Shown: one piece after another, positions 28,601-37,019 of the stretch
How the letters are laid out: every line of letters starts with the position of its first letter
How positions within the stretch are numbered: the first letter of the stretch is position 1
Assembly (NCBI GenBank): GCA_963790575.1
Contig: CAWBPD010000012.1
Location: forward strand, 434,001 to 498,000
Direction of reading: 5' to 3'
DNA: 64,000 nt
DNA from: CAVTSA01 sp963790575
Lineage (GTDB): Bacteria > Chloroflexota > Dormibacteria > Dormibacterales > Dormibacteraceae
Notes under the pieces: model-generated
Told to the model about the DNA's origin: nothing
The model's input: the letters and a program-made list of their open reading frames with translations, nothing else
The model's database searches: none
Made by a program: the position numbers and the translations under genes

Positions 28601-28996
28601 GCCCAGCTGGTCCGGTGCCATGGCGCGCAGCGTCTCGCGCATGCAGACCTGCTCCCCGAGCCCGTCGATCAATGAACCGGTGGCGGCCGGCTGATACCGC
28701 CGCAGCAGGCGCCCGCAGAAACTGTGGAAGGTGCTGATCCAGGATTCGTCGTAGGAGTCCCGAAGACGCCCGTCGATGCGCCGCCCGATCTCCTCCGCCG
28801 CCGCGGTCGAGAAGGTGAGCACGAGCACCGACCGGCGATCGGCGACGCCACTCTCGATCAGCTCCGCGTAGAGGTCACAGAGCAGCCGCGTCTTACCGGC
28901 GCCGGGTCCGGCGAGGATGCGCACGGGGCGGTCCAGGTCCCGGCCCCGGAGCGCCGGGGGGGTGGCCGTCTCGACAAGGGTCACGGCAGTGTCCAC
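25682..28996 (-). CDS. adnA: AdnA-like UvrD/PcrA helicase with RecB-type nuclease domain
   Basis: 1104 residues. Walker A AGPGAGKT (29-36), VDEFQDVDPAQ, GDPDQSIYAFRG, AHQAKGLEFEVVFVSG and VAMTRARRRL show an active SF1A motor. The nuclease domain has GKIDRVVDSGD...EVIDYKTG, and the Fe-S cysteines are in YLRCPRLYYY and CLHYIGCPHQAIC. Two motors each fused to a nuclease is the mycobacterial AdnAB pattern. A Pro/Ser-rich insert lies around residues 475-505. GTG 28996 is preceded by a LexA-type box with an overlapping AACAAT -10, predicting SOS control and a near-leaderless mRNA. Confidence 0.88.
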
Positions 28997-29000
28997 GGTA

Positions 29001-29014
29001 CGAACAATTGTTCA
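29001..29014 (-). promoter_or_regulatory. LexA/SOS box upstream of adnAB
   Basis: GAACAATTGTTC (29002-29013) is a perfect palindrome and fits GAAC-N4-GTTC, the SOS box of Gram-positive and actinobacterial LexA proteins. It lies five bases before the adnA GTG and overlaps a possible -10 (AACAAT, 29012-29007), where LexA would block RNA polymerase. No other GAAC-N4-GTTC was noticed in the window. Confidence 0.75.
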
Positions 29015-29129
29015 CCGCGCGCGGCCGATCGGCAAGGGGGCCTGTGAACATGCTCGCCGCCGCCGAAACGACCCCGCGCCGGCCCATCATGCGCCACCCA
29101 AAGACGCGGGTCCCGCTGCGGTGGGGCCG

Positions 29130-29280
29130 AGAGGACCCCCGCTGGTGCACCACCGGGTCCTATGGGGCGAGGATGACCCCCGCTGGTGCACCATCGGGTC
29201 TTACGGGGCGGGGATAGCCCCTGCTGGTGCACCACCTGGTCCTACACGCCCGGAGTGGCCCCCGTTGGTGCGCCTCCGGG
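29130..29280. repeat. A-type array, four cores at 41-bp period
   Basis: GGTGCACC cores are centred at 29147.5, 29188.5 and 29229.5, with a GGTGCGCC variant at 29270.5: three steps of exactly 41 bp. Linkers are similar but not identical (GGGTCCTATGGGGCGAGGAT, GGGTCTTACGGGGCGGGGAT). It covers most of the gap between adnA and the next minus-strand gene and encodes the last residues of the latter. Unlike CRISPR, the spacers are themselves related and short. Confidence 0.9.
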
Positions 29281-29694
29281 GCCTTCACCGCGGCGTCGCA
29301 GGCGCAGGCGCACCCACTCGGACAGCACCCCCAGCGGGCGATCGTGGTCGGGATCCGCCTCTCGCAGCCTGGCCAGCCACTCCAGCGCCTGCTCTGCACT
29401 GCGCGCGGTCTCCTCCGCCGTGACCCCGCCATCATCTCCCCACACCCTCCCCACCAGCTCTTCGGCCTCGGAGAGCGCGGGCCAACCGCCGTCCTCAACC
29501 TCGGCGTCGAGCGCCGTGGCCAGCTCGCGCAGCTCCTCCGCCACCGCCGGCGTGGCGGTCGTCGCGAGCGCCCGCAGACGCGCCGCCTGCTCCCGGACCG
29601 CTCCCGGTGGCCGCCGCGCTTCCGCCGCCACCATGCCGGCGTCGTAGAGCCGCAGCCCCGACCGCCACACCTCATCTGGATCGCGCACGTGCAC
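29242..29694 (-). CDS. Helical hypothetical protein
   Basis: About 150 residues, almost entirely Ala/Glu/Arg-rich helix (for example AVREQAARLRALATTATPAVAEELRELATAL), probably coiled or bundled. No family recognised. GTG 29694 follows a GGGAGGAGGAG ribosome site; an ATG at 29730 is an alternative. The last dozen residues (GPGGAPTGATPGV) are encoded by the A-type repeat, so the ancestral stop was likely lost to the element or the gene ends in it by chance. Confidence 0.6.
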   Translation of the reverse strand: MHVRDPDEVWRSGLRLYDAGMVAAEARRPPGAVREQAARLRALATTATPAVAEELRELATALDAEVEDGGWPALSEAEELVGRVWGDDGGVTAEETARSAEQALEWLARLREADPDHDRPLGVLSEWVRLRLRRRGEGPGGAPTGATPGV

Positions 29695-29796
29695 CTGCTC
29701 TCTCCTCCTCCTCCCGGGTCGTCGTCTCATGTTGACAGTACCTGCAGGGCCCGGACAGCGCGAGGACAACCGCAGCCGCGCCCAAGCGTGGCGTTC

Positions 29797-29854
29797 GTTT
29801 CTGCGCAACCCGGGCCTAACACGGGCGTGGTAGGCCCGGGATGTGCACAAACGC
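29797..29854. repeat. C-type 58-bp inverted element, copy 2
   Basis: Begins GTTTCTGCGCAACCCGGGCC and ends GATGTGCACAAACGC. Arms pair at 20 of 23 positions, with the inner stem CCCGGGCCTA/TAGGCCCGGG. The dyads TGCGCA and GTGCAC are 41 bp apart. It has the same length as copy 1 but a different inner stem. It lies in the divergent gap before the MFS gene, so it is not a pure terminator. Confidence 0.85.
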
Positions 29855-29888
29855 ACCTTGATACAGCCGGGCGCGGCAGAATCGACGC

Positions 29889-31139
29889 GTGGCGGCCACA
29901 CCCCCCCGGGTCCCCGCGGGACAGAGCGCGCCCGGGACCCGGCGCGGCCGCCTGACCCGGCACCTGCCCCCGCTCGACGGTCCCCAGGTCCGGCTGCTGC
30001 TGCTCGCCTGCCTGGCGGTCCTCTTCGTCGCCGTCGACTCGCAGGCGCTGGTCCTGGCCCTGAGTGCGATCGGCCGGCAGTTTCACGCCCAGCTCGCCGA
30101 CCTCACCCACCTCGGCGTCCTGATCCAACTGGGAGCCATCGCCGGACTCGGATTGGGCCTGCTCTCGGACCGCCTTGGCCGCAGGCGGGTCCTGATCGTC
30201 TCGGTGGCCGGCTTCTCCCTCGCCAACCTCGCGTCCGCCGCCGCTCCCAACCTGGCGGCGCTGGCCGCGCTGCGGGTGGTAGCGGTGTGCCTGGAGACGG
30301 GTGCCGGCGCGACGGCGACGGCGCTGGTGATCGAAGAGCTGCCGGCGCCCGCGCGCGCGTTCGGCATCACCATCCTGACCATCGCGGCCGGCGCCGGGGC
30401 CGGGGTCGCGACCGTGCTCTGGCCCTTCATCGCACCCAACTGGCGCGTGCTGTACCTGCTCGGCGCCACTGGCCTCCTCGGCGCCGGCGCACTCTTGTTG
30501 TGGCTGCGGGAGAGCCGGGCCTGGAGCGGGAGCGGTCAGCATCGCGGGCTGGCCCTGGCCGTGCTCCTGCAGCGGGCGTGGCGCGGCCGCCTCCTGATCG
30601 CCGTCGCGACCGCGCTTTTGAGTGCTGTGCTGTACGTTCCGGCGAACCTGTTCTATGCCGCCCGCGGCGACCAGCTCGGGATGGGGCAGTTCCAAATCTC
30701 GGCCGTGATCGTGGTCGGCGCGCTCCTTTCGATCCCGGCCTTCTTCGCCGGCGCCGCGCTTTCGGACCGCCTCGGCCGCCGGCGTCCGGCCGTCCTGCTG
30801 AGCGTCGTCACCACCGGCTGGGTCGCCCTCGCCTTCGCCGGCGGCCCGGCGGCCTACTGGACCGGGAACATCCTGTGGACGATCTTCGCCAGTGCCGGCT
30901 CCCCCATCACCGGGACCTGGTTCGGGGAGCTGTTCCCGACCCGGGCTCGCGCCACCTCGGGAGCACTCTCCTCGGTCTTCGGTTCGGTGGGGGGCGTGCT
31001 CGGCTTCGAGGTGTTGAGGGTGCTGGGCACCGCCCATGGCCTCGGAATCGCGATCCTCAGCTGCGCGGGGGTGGCGGTGGTCGGTGCCCTGCTGCAGGCA
31101 CTGCTGCCGGAGACGTTGGGGCGCCCGCTGCCGGGGTGA
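29889..31139 (+). CDS. MFS transporter
   Basis: 416 residues with 12 predicted membrane helices; SDRLGRRRVLIVS (after TM2) and SDRLGRRRPAVLLS (after TM8) are the paired MFS loop motifs, and LFPTRARATSGAL is the sugar-porter-like loop. The start at GTG 29889 has CAGAAT six bases upstream, suggesting a leaderless mRNA. It follows the C-type element and is not in an obvious operon; substrate unknown. Confidence 0.85.
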   Translation: MAATPPRVPAGQSAPGTRRGRLTRHLPPLDGPQVRLLLLACLAVLFVAVDSQALVLALSAIGRQFHAQLADLTHLGVLIQLGAIAGLGLGLLSDRLGRRRVLIVSVAGFSLANLASAAAPNLAALAALRVVAVCLETGAGATATALVIEELPAPARAFGITILTIAAGAGAGVATVLWPFIAPNWRVLYLLGATGLLGAGALLLWLRESRAWSGSGQHRGLALAVLLQRAWRGRLLIAVATALLSAVLYVPANLFYAARGDQLGMGQFQISAVIVVGALLSIPAFFAGAALSDRLGRRRPAVLLSVVTTGWVALAFAGGPAAYWTGNILWTIFASAGSPITGTWFGELFPTRARATSGALSSVFGSVGGVLGFEVLRVLGTAHGLGIAILSCAGVAVVGALLQALLPETLGRPLPG

Positions 31140-31365
31140 GGTCGTCGAACGAGCGCTCGATATGCATCTCCGAACGGGAGTCCGATTACTTTCGGCTAAT
31201 TCGGGTATCCTCTAGGCGCAAGGTTCTTCAGGGGGCGCGTCGAGGCGCCTGACTGGAACCGACGTTCCCCTCAAGGGGACGCCCCATTCTGGGCCTGGAC
31301 CAAGGCCCGCACAGAGTGCACGTGATCCAGACTTTCGTTGCTGCGAACGCGGCCCGTCTGACCGC
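31140..31365 (+). ncRNA. Candidate structured 5' leader of the helicase gene
   Basis: No coding frame is credible in these 226 bases. A possible -10 TATCCT (31206-31211) would give a leader of about 150 bases. It can form hairpins GGCGC/GCGCC (31234-31249), TCCCC/GGGGA (31266-31279) and GGGCCT/AGGCCC (31291-31308), plus a weaker TTCG/CGAA pair near 31335-31347. The ATG at 31366 has no Shine-Dalgarno. A cis-regulatory leader of an RNA-associated protein is an inference; no known riboswitch class was recognised. Confidence 0.35.
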
Positions 31366-34300
31366 ATGAGCGTTATCTACCCGGGCGACGTCCTTCCTCT
31401 GTGGAACCCCGAGATCCCCGGAGAGGAAGTGCACGCCGGACGGCTGGGCATCCGTGTCCGTCCCCACAGTCCGGCGGCAGCCAAGCTCGCCTTCATCCCC
31501 GGCGGTCCGGAGTGGCTCCGGGAGGTGCTGGAGGAGCGGCGTCAGATCGACGGCTACTACCGGATGACGAAGCCGGACCGGCCGCTCGAGTTCATCGGTC
31601 AGGTCGCCTCCACGCTGCTCACCGGCCGGCTGGGCAGAACACGCTCCGGGCTCGCGCTCGAGATCACGGAGATCCAGCAGATCGAGCAGGCATATGAGTC
31701 GGAGCGATCGCGGCTGTGGCTCCACTACCGGGAGCTGCAGCTGGTCGACCAGTGGGACGGGGATTTGGAAGGCTTCACAGCGTTGGCCTTGCGGGAGCAG
31801 GCCAAGACGTCGCCGCTGGCCGACTCGACGCTGCGCTTCATCGAGCACCTGCGAGACTTCCGCGAGCGGCAGGCGGAGGGCGCGGTGCGGCGCTTTGAAG
31901 CGGTCGAGCAGTGGACCGAGTGCCCCAACTGCGAGAACCAGATCGAGACCTCGCAGACGCTCTACCAGTGCCCGGAGTGCGGCGCCAGCCTGCGCGGCGG
32001 CGAGTACGTGCGGGCGGCTCTGCAGATCATCGACGGTGACGCGCGCGTCTACCGCGGCATCGACTCCCTGACCGTTCGCTCGCAGGGGTTCCCCGAGTAC
32101 CGGGGCATGACGTTGGACCGTGTCCAGGGCGACGTGCTGTGGGTCAGCTTCCGGCGCTATGACGCACTCCCCGACGAAGGGATCGTGCTGCCTACGGCCT
32201 CGGTGGAGATGTTCGAGGCACAGCGCTCGGTCATCCGCCAGATGCAGATCGGGTCCCCGCGGACGGGCGCGATGGCCGCCATGCTGGCCGATCCGGGCTG
32301 GCTCGGGTCTCCACCTCAGGTACCGCTGGAGGGACGGCGCGCGCACCACCTGCCCGACCCCAACGAGGAGCAGGCGGAGGCGGTCGCGCGCGTCATGGGG
32401 ATGCGCCCGGGCCAGCTGTACCTGATTCAGGGGCCGCCCGGCACCGGCAAGACGACGGCCATCGTGGAATCGATCCGCCGGATCCTGGGACGCAACCACC
32501 AGGCGACCATCTTGCTCAGCTCGCACTCGAATGACGCGGTCGACACCGGTCAGGAGCGCTTGCTCGGGTTCTCCCACGTCCGCCAGGCCCGCATCGCCGA
32601 GCCGGGCAAGGTTCCGCGGCGCCTGCGCCAGACGCTGATGGAGGGCGACGATCTCGATCAGTACAACCTGGTCGCGGGCACCTGCAACCGCCTTGCCATC
32701 GACTCTCGTCTGCGGATGCGCATGTTCGAGTGGCTGATCCTGGACGAGGCCAACAAGGTGCGGGCGAACGAGGCGCTGGCATTGCTTCCGCTGGCCAAGC
32801 GGTGGGTCATGATCGGCGACGTCAACCAGTTGCCCCCGGTGATGGAGGACGCGGCACTCGGGTACGAGATCCGCTCTGAGCTCGACGAGGTGGTCCGGGA
32901 CGACAGCTTCTACGGCTACATGTGGGACAAGGTGCCGCGGGCGTCGCGGATCATGCTGCCGCGCCAGTACCGGATGCGGGAGCCGATCGGGAAGGTCGTC
33001 TCCGACCTCTTCTACGAGGGGAAGCTGCTCCACCAGGCGCCGCATCAGAAGATGCCCCTGCCGTGGCCCTTCGACCGCGAGGTGGTGTGGGTCGACACCG
33101 GCCAGCAGGACGAGTACCGGGATGCCCAGCGCTCGGTCGCCAACGAGTTCGAGGTGGCTCTCTGCAAGGACATCACGTCGATCATCCGCAAGCGGGTGCG
33201 CAAGGCCAAGCTGGCGGTGATCGCGATGTACTCGTCGCAGGTGGCGCGCCTGGTGCGCACCCTGCGCGGGATCGTGCCCCCCGACGACATCGAGTCGGTG
33301 GACGCCTTCGAGGGTCGCGAGTCGGACGCGGTGATCCTGTCGCTGGTGCGCTCCAACGAGCGGGCCGCGATCGGCTTCCTCAACGACCCCAACCGGGTCA
33401 ACGTCGCGATCTCACGGGCGCGCAAGTTGCTGGTCATCGTCGGCGACTCCAAGACCGTGATCGGCGGCGCCCCGGAACTCTTCGGTCCCCTCTTCGAGCA
33501 CGCCCAGGCCGATGGATTGGTGGCCGGCGTGGGGGCGGTGGTCACCGCGTGCCAGCGGGTCGGGATCCGCTCCCAGGTGCAGCGGCTTTCGCGGCCGGGC
33601 CGTAGCGGTGGACGGCGACGGCGGCGGAAGGGACGCGGCGAGCCGCAGGTGGCGCAGGCACCCCAGCCGGCGATGCAGCCGGTGCTGGTGGACGTGGCCG
33701 CGCAGGAGGCAGGTGAGGCGGCTGAACTGGTGGCGGCCGTGGAGCAGGCGGGACGGGAGGTCTCGCCTGAGGCCCAACCCTCAGTGCCCTCGGCCGAGCC
33801 CGCACTCTCTTCCGCCTCGCGCAAGCGGCGTGCCCGGCGCCGGCGGGGGGCCGAGGAGGCCGGAGCGCCGGTGGATGCCGCGCCGCCCGGCCCTGTGACA
33901 CCGCCCGCCGAACCCGTCCTGATGGCTCCCGATCTGGAGGCACCGCCGGCAGGTGTCGAACCGCCGCCGGCGGAGGCGGTCGCACCGGTGACCGCCGCGG
34001 TGGCACCTGCCCCCGACGCGGCACCCTCCGAAGCAGTGGGCCCGGTGAGGCCACGGGGGCGCCGCAGGACTGCGGAGACGGCGCCGTCGACGGCCCAGGT
34101 GGCGCCGGCTTCGGAGAAAGGAGTGAAGCCAGAGCAGGCGGCCCCCGAGGTGGCCCCGGTCCAGGCGGAGACACCGAAACCCAGGACGCGGCGGAAGCAG
34201 GCGGCCGTGGTGGTTGCGGCCACCGACGAGGCGATGGTCGAGGCCCAGGCACCCAAGCCACGGCGGGGTCGCCGGGTCGCGGCGCCGGCACCGTCGACGG

Positions 34301-34848
34301 ACACGGTGACGCCCGCGCCCGAGGAAGGGGTGAGGCTGGATCAGCCAGTGCCCGAGCCGGCGGCGACTGCCGAGCCGGCGGCGCCCAGGCCCAGGACCCG
34401 CCGGAAAGCGGCGGTCGCGGCGGGCCCCATCACGCCTCCCGAAGCCGTAGCCCCCGCGGCGCAGCCGCCGGCGCCGAAGTCCAGGACCCGCCGCAAGGCC
34501 GCCGTCGAGGAACCCCCCGCCGAGACTCCGGCCCCCGAGCCCCAAGCAGCGCAGCCGCGCAGCCGCCGACAAGCCGGCCGGGTTGAGGAGCACTCCGTGG
34601 TCGATGAGCCCGACGCCCCGCCGGTGACGCGGAAGCGCCGGGCCACGGCGAAGAGGGCGGCGATCGAGGAGACCGAGCCCAGCACAGCGCCGGCCGCCGC
34701 CATCAACGGCGCCACGGCCAATGGAGCCCGACCGCCGGTAAAGGCGGGAGCCCCCCGGCGCACCAGCCGGCGCAAACCGTCTCAGTCCGTCGAGGCGCCC
34801 GCCGTGCAGACCAACCTGACGCTCGACCTCACCTCGCGGGGCGAATAG
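31366..34848 (+). CDS. UPF1-like SF1B helicase with zinc ribbon and Arg-rich disordered tail
   Basis: 1160 residues. An N-terminal region of about 350 includes a zinc ribbon (Cys186, 189, 202, 205: CPNC...CPEC). The helicase core has QGPPGTGKT (355-363), LILDEAN (457-463, DEAN box), IGDVNQLPPV, RQYRMREPI, VDAFEGRESDAVILSLVRSN and NVAISRARKLLVIVGD, as in UPF1/SMUBP2. From about residue 735 to the end it is Ala/Pro/Glu-rich with about ten basic patches (GGRRRRRKGRG, KPRTRRK, KPRRGRR, RPRTRRK, KSRTRRK, RRTSRRK). Such tails in RNase E-type proteins bind RNA and partners, so an RNA-processing role is inferred. No close operon partner. Confidence 0.85.
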   Translation: MSVIYPGDVLPLWNPEIPGEEVHAGRLGIRVRPHSPAAAKLAFIPGGPEWLREVLEERRQIDGYYRMTKPDRPLEFIGQVASTLLTGRLGRTRSGLALEITEIQQIEQAYESERSRLWLHYRELQLVDQWDGDLEGFTALALREQAKTSPLADSTLRFIEHLRDFRERQAEGAVRRFEAVEQWTECPNCENQIETSQTLYQCPECGASLRGGEYVRAALQIIDGDARVYRGIDSLTVRSQGFPEYRGMTLDRVQGDVLWVSFRRYDALPDEGIVLPTASVEMFEAQRSVIRQMQIGSPRTGAMAAMLADPGWLGSPPQVPLEGRRAHHLPDPNEEQAEAVARVMGMRPGQLYLIQGPPGTGKTTAIVESIRRILGRNHQATILLSSHSNDAVDTGQERLLGFSHVRQARIAEPGKVPRRLRQTLMEGDDLDQYNLVAGTCNRLAIDSRLRMRMFEWLILDEANKVRANEALALLPLAKRWVMIGDVNQLPPVMEDAALGYEIRSELDEVVRDDSFYGYMWDKVPRASRIMLPRQYRMREPIGKVVSDLFYEGKLLHQAPHQKMPLPWPFDREVVWVDTGQQDEYRDAQRSVANEFEVALCKDITSIIRKRVRKAKLAVIAMYSSQVARLVRTLRGIVPPDDIESVDAFEGRESDAVILSLVRSNERAAIGFLNDPNRVNVAISRARKLLVIVGDSKTVIGGAPELFGPLFEHAQADGLVAGVGAVVTACQRVGIRSQVQRLSRPGRSGGRRRRRKGRGEPQVAQAPQPAMQPVLVDVAAQEAGEAAELVAAVEQAGREVSPEAQPSVPSAEPALSSASRKRRARRRRGAEEAGAPVDAAPPGPVTPPAEPVLMAPDLEAPPAGVEPPPAEAVAPVTAAVAPAPDAAPSEAVGPVRPRGRRRTAETAPSTAQVAPASEKGVKPEQAAPEVAPVQAETPKPRTRRKQAAVVVAATDEAMVEAQAPKPRRGRRVAAPAPSTDTVTPAPEEGVRLDQPVPEPAATAEPAAPRPRTRRKAAVAAGPITPPEAVAPAAQPPAPKSRTRRKAAVEEPPAETPAPEPQAAQPRSRRQAGRVEEHSVVDEPDAPPVTRKRRATAKRAAIEETEPSTAPAAAINGATANGARPPVKAGAPRRTSRRKPSQSVEAPAVQTNLTLDLTSRGE

Positions 34849-34867
34849 CCGCGATCGGAGACGCGGC

Positions 34868-35062
34868 CTACTCGGGGGAGGTGGGCACCGAGCGCGTCTG
34901 GACCGAGGAGCGGTCGCCGGAGAGCAGTCCGGTGCGCTTGTTGAGCTGCTCCTCGACCGTCTTCTGCACGCGCTGACGCCGGTCGGGGCCACTCACGGGA
35001 TCAAAGAAGTAGGCGAGGGCGGCCCCGATGCCGACCGCCACGATCGTTCTGCGCAGACCCAT
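34868..35062 (-). CDS. YtxH-like small membrane protein
   Basis: 64 residues: a short hydrophobic segment (IVAVGIGAALAYFFDPVSG, about residues 7-25) followed by a charged tail. The AYFFDP(V/Q)SG-RR pattern is common in small YtxH-like proteins of high-GC bacteria, of unknown or stress-related function. TAAGGT lies six bases before the ATG at 35062, so the mRNA may be leaderless. It is convergent with the helicase, with only 19 bp between stops. Confidence 0.7.
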   Translation of the reverse strand: MGLRRTIVAVGIGAALAYFFDPVSGPDRRQRVQKTVEEQLNKRTGLLSGDRSSVQTRSVPTSPE

Positions 35063-35092
35063 GCACGAACCTTACCGCGCCGATCGAGCGCC

Positions 35093-35150
35093 GTCTGTGC
35101 GCACATGGGGCTTACCAGGCACGCTGAAACCCCATCCGTCCTACAGGCGG
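35093..35150. repeat. C-type 58-bp inverted element, copy 3 (diverged)
   Basis: Begins GTCTGTGCGCACATGGGG and ends CCTACAGGCGG. TGTGCGCACA is a perfect dyad; the inner arms ATGGGG/CCCCAT pair; the outer arms CCGTCTGT and ACAGGCGG pair with one wobble. It has the same 58-bp length as the other copies, with a one-base offset in the arms. Its right end forms the last codons and stop of the sulfatase gene. Confidence 0.65.
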
Positions 35151-36466
35151 CGCTCCATCGCGAGCTGGTAGGCCGGTGAAGGGACCGGGCCTGAGAGCAG
35201 GGGATCCTGAGTCTCCTCCATCCATTGCCAGAGCCGGCGGTCCAGGTCACGTTCGACTTCAGCCACCTGCGGCTGCCCGGCCAGGTTGCGCTGCTCCAGC
35301 GGATCCAGCTCCAGGTCGTACAGCTCCACCACCGAGCGGCGGTCGGTCGCGTAGCGGTCGGGGTCGGCCCGGAAGATCGCCCCTGCCTGGACATCGCCGG
35401 GGACCTCAACCGCGAAGGCCGACTCAAAGTTGCGAATCAGCTTGTGTCGCGCGGTCCTCACGCAGCGCATGGGGTCGTAGTAGCTGTGGTAGGTCTTTTC
35501 GGCGAAGATCGCGTCGCGCGCGCCCTCCGCGGCGCCCCGCGCCAGTGGCAGCAGGCTGGTTCCCTGCACCGCCGCCGCTACCGGAGCCCCGGCGGCTTCC
35601 AGCACCGCGGGCAGCACGTCCACATTGCTGACCAGCGCCGGGACCACGGTCCCCGCCCTCACACCTCCCGCCGGCCACCGCACCAGCAGGGCGACGCCGA
35701 TGCCGGGGTCGTAGAGCGTGCACTTGGCCCGTGGCATTGCAAGCCCGTGGTCGGCGCTGAACACCACCAGCGTCTGCTCCGTGATCCCGAGCTGGTCGAG
35801 CACCTCGAGGATCCGGCCCACCGCCCGGTCCACCTTGCGGATCGCCCCCTGCAGCGCCGCCATCTCCTCGGTGGCCTCGGGGATCGCCGGCAGGTAGGGC
35901 GGTACCAGCACCCCGCCGGAACGGTCCGGCTCGGCTGCCCCGTAGTCGTACGGGCGGTGCGGTTCGAAAAAGTTGACCTCGAGGTAGAGCGGGCCGGGAC
36001 CCTCGTGCACAGCTTGTGGGACGACCTCCTCGAAGGCGCCCGCGACGACCTCCGCGGCCGCCGCGTGGGTGGCACCGCCATCGCCCTCCCCCGTGGCGTG
36101 GACGTGGCCGAAGCCGAGCCGCTCCGCGTGCGGCGTGATGTGCTGCAGGCCGAAGAGATGGGTCCGGTATCCCTGACCGGCGAGGAGGGTGGCGACCGGC
36201 CGCTCGTTCCGCCCCAAATCCCAGGCGAAGCCGCCGTGGGTGAGGCCCATCACCCCGTTGCTGTGCGGATGGCGGCCGGTGGCGAGGGCGGCACGGCTGG
36301 GGCTGCACTGCGGCGCGGCGCAGAACGCGCTGTCGAACCGGGCGCCGCCGGCCGCGAGCCGGTCCAGGTGAGGAGAGTGGACGGTGCCGGCTCCGTAGCA
36401 CCCGAGGTGCCGTCCGAGGTCATGGCAGGTGATGGAAAGGACGTGCGGGCGGCGGACCGGGGTCAC
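35141..36466 (-). CDS. Type I sulfatase (formylglycine-dependent)
   Basis: 441 residues. Cys54-Ser-Pro-Ser-Arg58 (PQCSPSRAALATGRH) is the C-x-P-S-R motif matured to formylglycine; Asp16 (TCHDLGRH) and SADHG (about residue 230) are metal ligands. It has the length and C-terminal YDLELDPLEQRNLA of heparan/mucin-type or choline-sulfatase-like enzymes. No signal peptide, so it acts in the cytosol, after uptake. GTG 36466 follows the upstream stop by 1 bp. Last gene of the transporter operon. No formylglycine-generating enzyme is in the window. Confidence 0.88.
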   Translation of the reverse strand: MTPVRRPHVLSITCHDLGRHLGCYGAGTVHSPHLDRLAAGGARFDSAFCAAPQCSPSRAALATGRHPHSNGVMGLTHGGFAWDLGRNERPVATLLAGQGYRTHLFGLQHITPHAERLGFGHVHATGEGDGGATHAAAAEVVAGAFEEVVPQAVHEGPGPLYLEVNFFEPHRPYDYGAAEPDRSGGVLVPPYLPAIPEATEEMAALQGAIRKVDRAVGRILEVLDQLGITEQTLVVFSADHGLAMPRAKCTLYDPGIGVALLVRWPAGGVRAGTVVPALVSNVDVLPAVLEAAGAPVAAAVQGTSLLPLARGAAEGARDAIFAEKTYHSYYDPMRCVRTARHKLIRNFESAFAVEVPGDVQAGAIFRADPDRYATDRRSVVELYDLELDPLEQRNLAGQPQVAEVERDLDRRLWQWMEETQDPLLSGPVPSPAYQLAMERRL

Positions 36467-36467
36467 C

Positions 36468-37019
36468 TCACGGACGGAAGCCGAGGTCGCGATCGGTAGC
36501 GAACCAGAGCCACTCGGCGACGTCGAAGGTCGCGAAGGCGTAGTTCCCCATCGCGAGCCAGTGCTCGTAGTGCTCCGGGGTGGCCCCCTGCCAGGCGAGC
36601 ACGATCGCCCACTCGTCTGCGTAGAGGTACCAGCTCCGGCGCTTCCGGCGCAGCGCCTCGGAATTCTCGGGTGGGTCGCCGTAGGTGAAGATCCGCTCGA
36701 ACTTGACCAGGTTGCCGTAGGTGTCGTCCGAACGCGACTCCACCTCACAGTCCGGAAGCTGCGCCAGCCCCTGTTCGACTCCGCTCCGGAGATCCTCGAG
36801 GTCCTCTCCCCTGATCGGCTGCTCCAGCTTCTGGATCCAGCACGAGATGTGGGTGTCAGGATCGCCCGCGTCCGGCATCCAGATCATGCCGTCGCGCTGG
36901 TCTTCGAGTTCCTCGCGATGCCAGTTGGACGGGACGCGAAACTTGAACCGGCCCTCGTGGTCGGAGTACGTGGTGACCCCGTACCAGCGCGGCGGCTGGT
37001 CGGGCAGCGGCTTCAGCAT
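36468..37019 (-). CDS. Hypothetical protein (183 aa), operon member
   Basis: Starts at ATG 37019, overlapping the upstream gene by 7 bp, so translation is probably coupled. Mixed alpha/beta content with many aromatic residues: RFKFRVPSNWHREELED near residue 25, WIQKLEQPIRGEDLEDL and a Trp-rich end (YADEWAIVLAWQG, AEWLWFATDRD). The N-terminal part loosely resembles DUF1795/PsbP-like folds, which start with a fit-the-curve beta sheet containing P-x-x-W. No signal peptide. Function unknown. Confidence 0.6.
   Translation of the reverse strand: MLKPLPDQPPRWYGVTTYSDHEGRFKFRVPSNWHREELEDQRDGMIWMPDAGDPDTHISCWIQKLEQPIRGEDLEDLRSGVEQGLAQLPDCEVESRSDDTYGNLVKFERIFTYGDPPENSEALRRKRRSWYLYADEWAIVLAWQGATPEHYEHWLAMGNYAFATFDVAEWLWFATDRDLGFRP

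Noticed and set aside
29130..29280. A CRISPR array
   Set aside because: The intervals between cores are themselves similar in sequence and only about 33 bp around an 8-bp core, there is no 23-37 bp exact repeat, and no cas gene is nearby. It is better described as tandem palindromic repeats.
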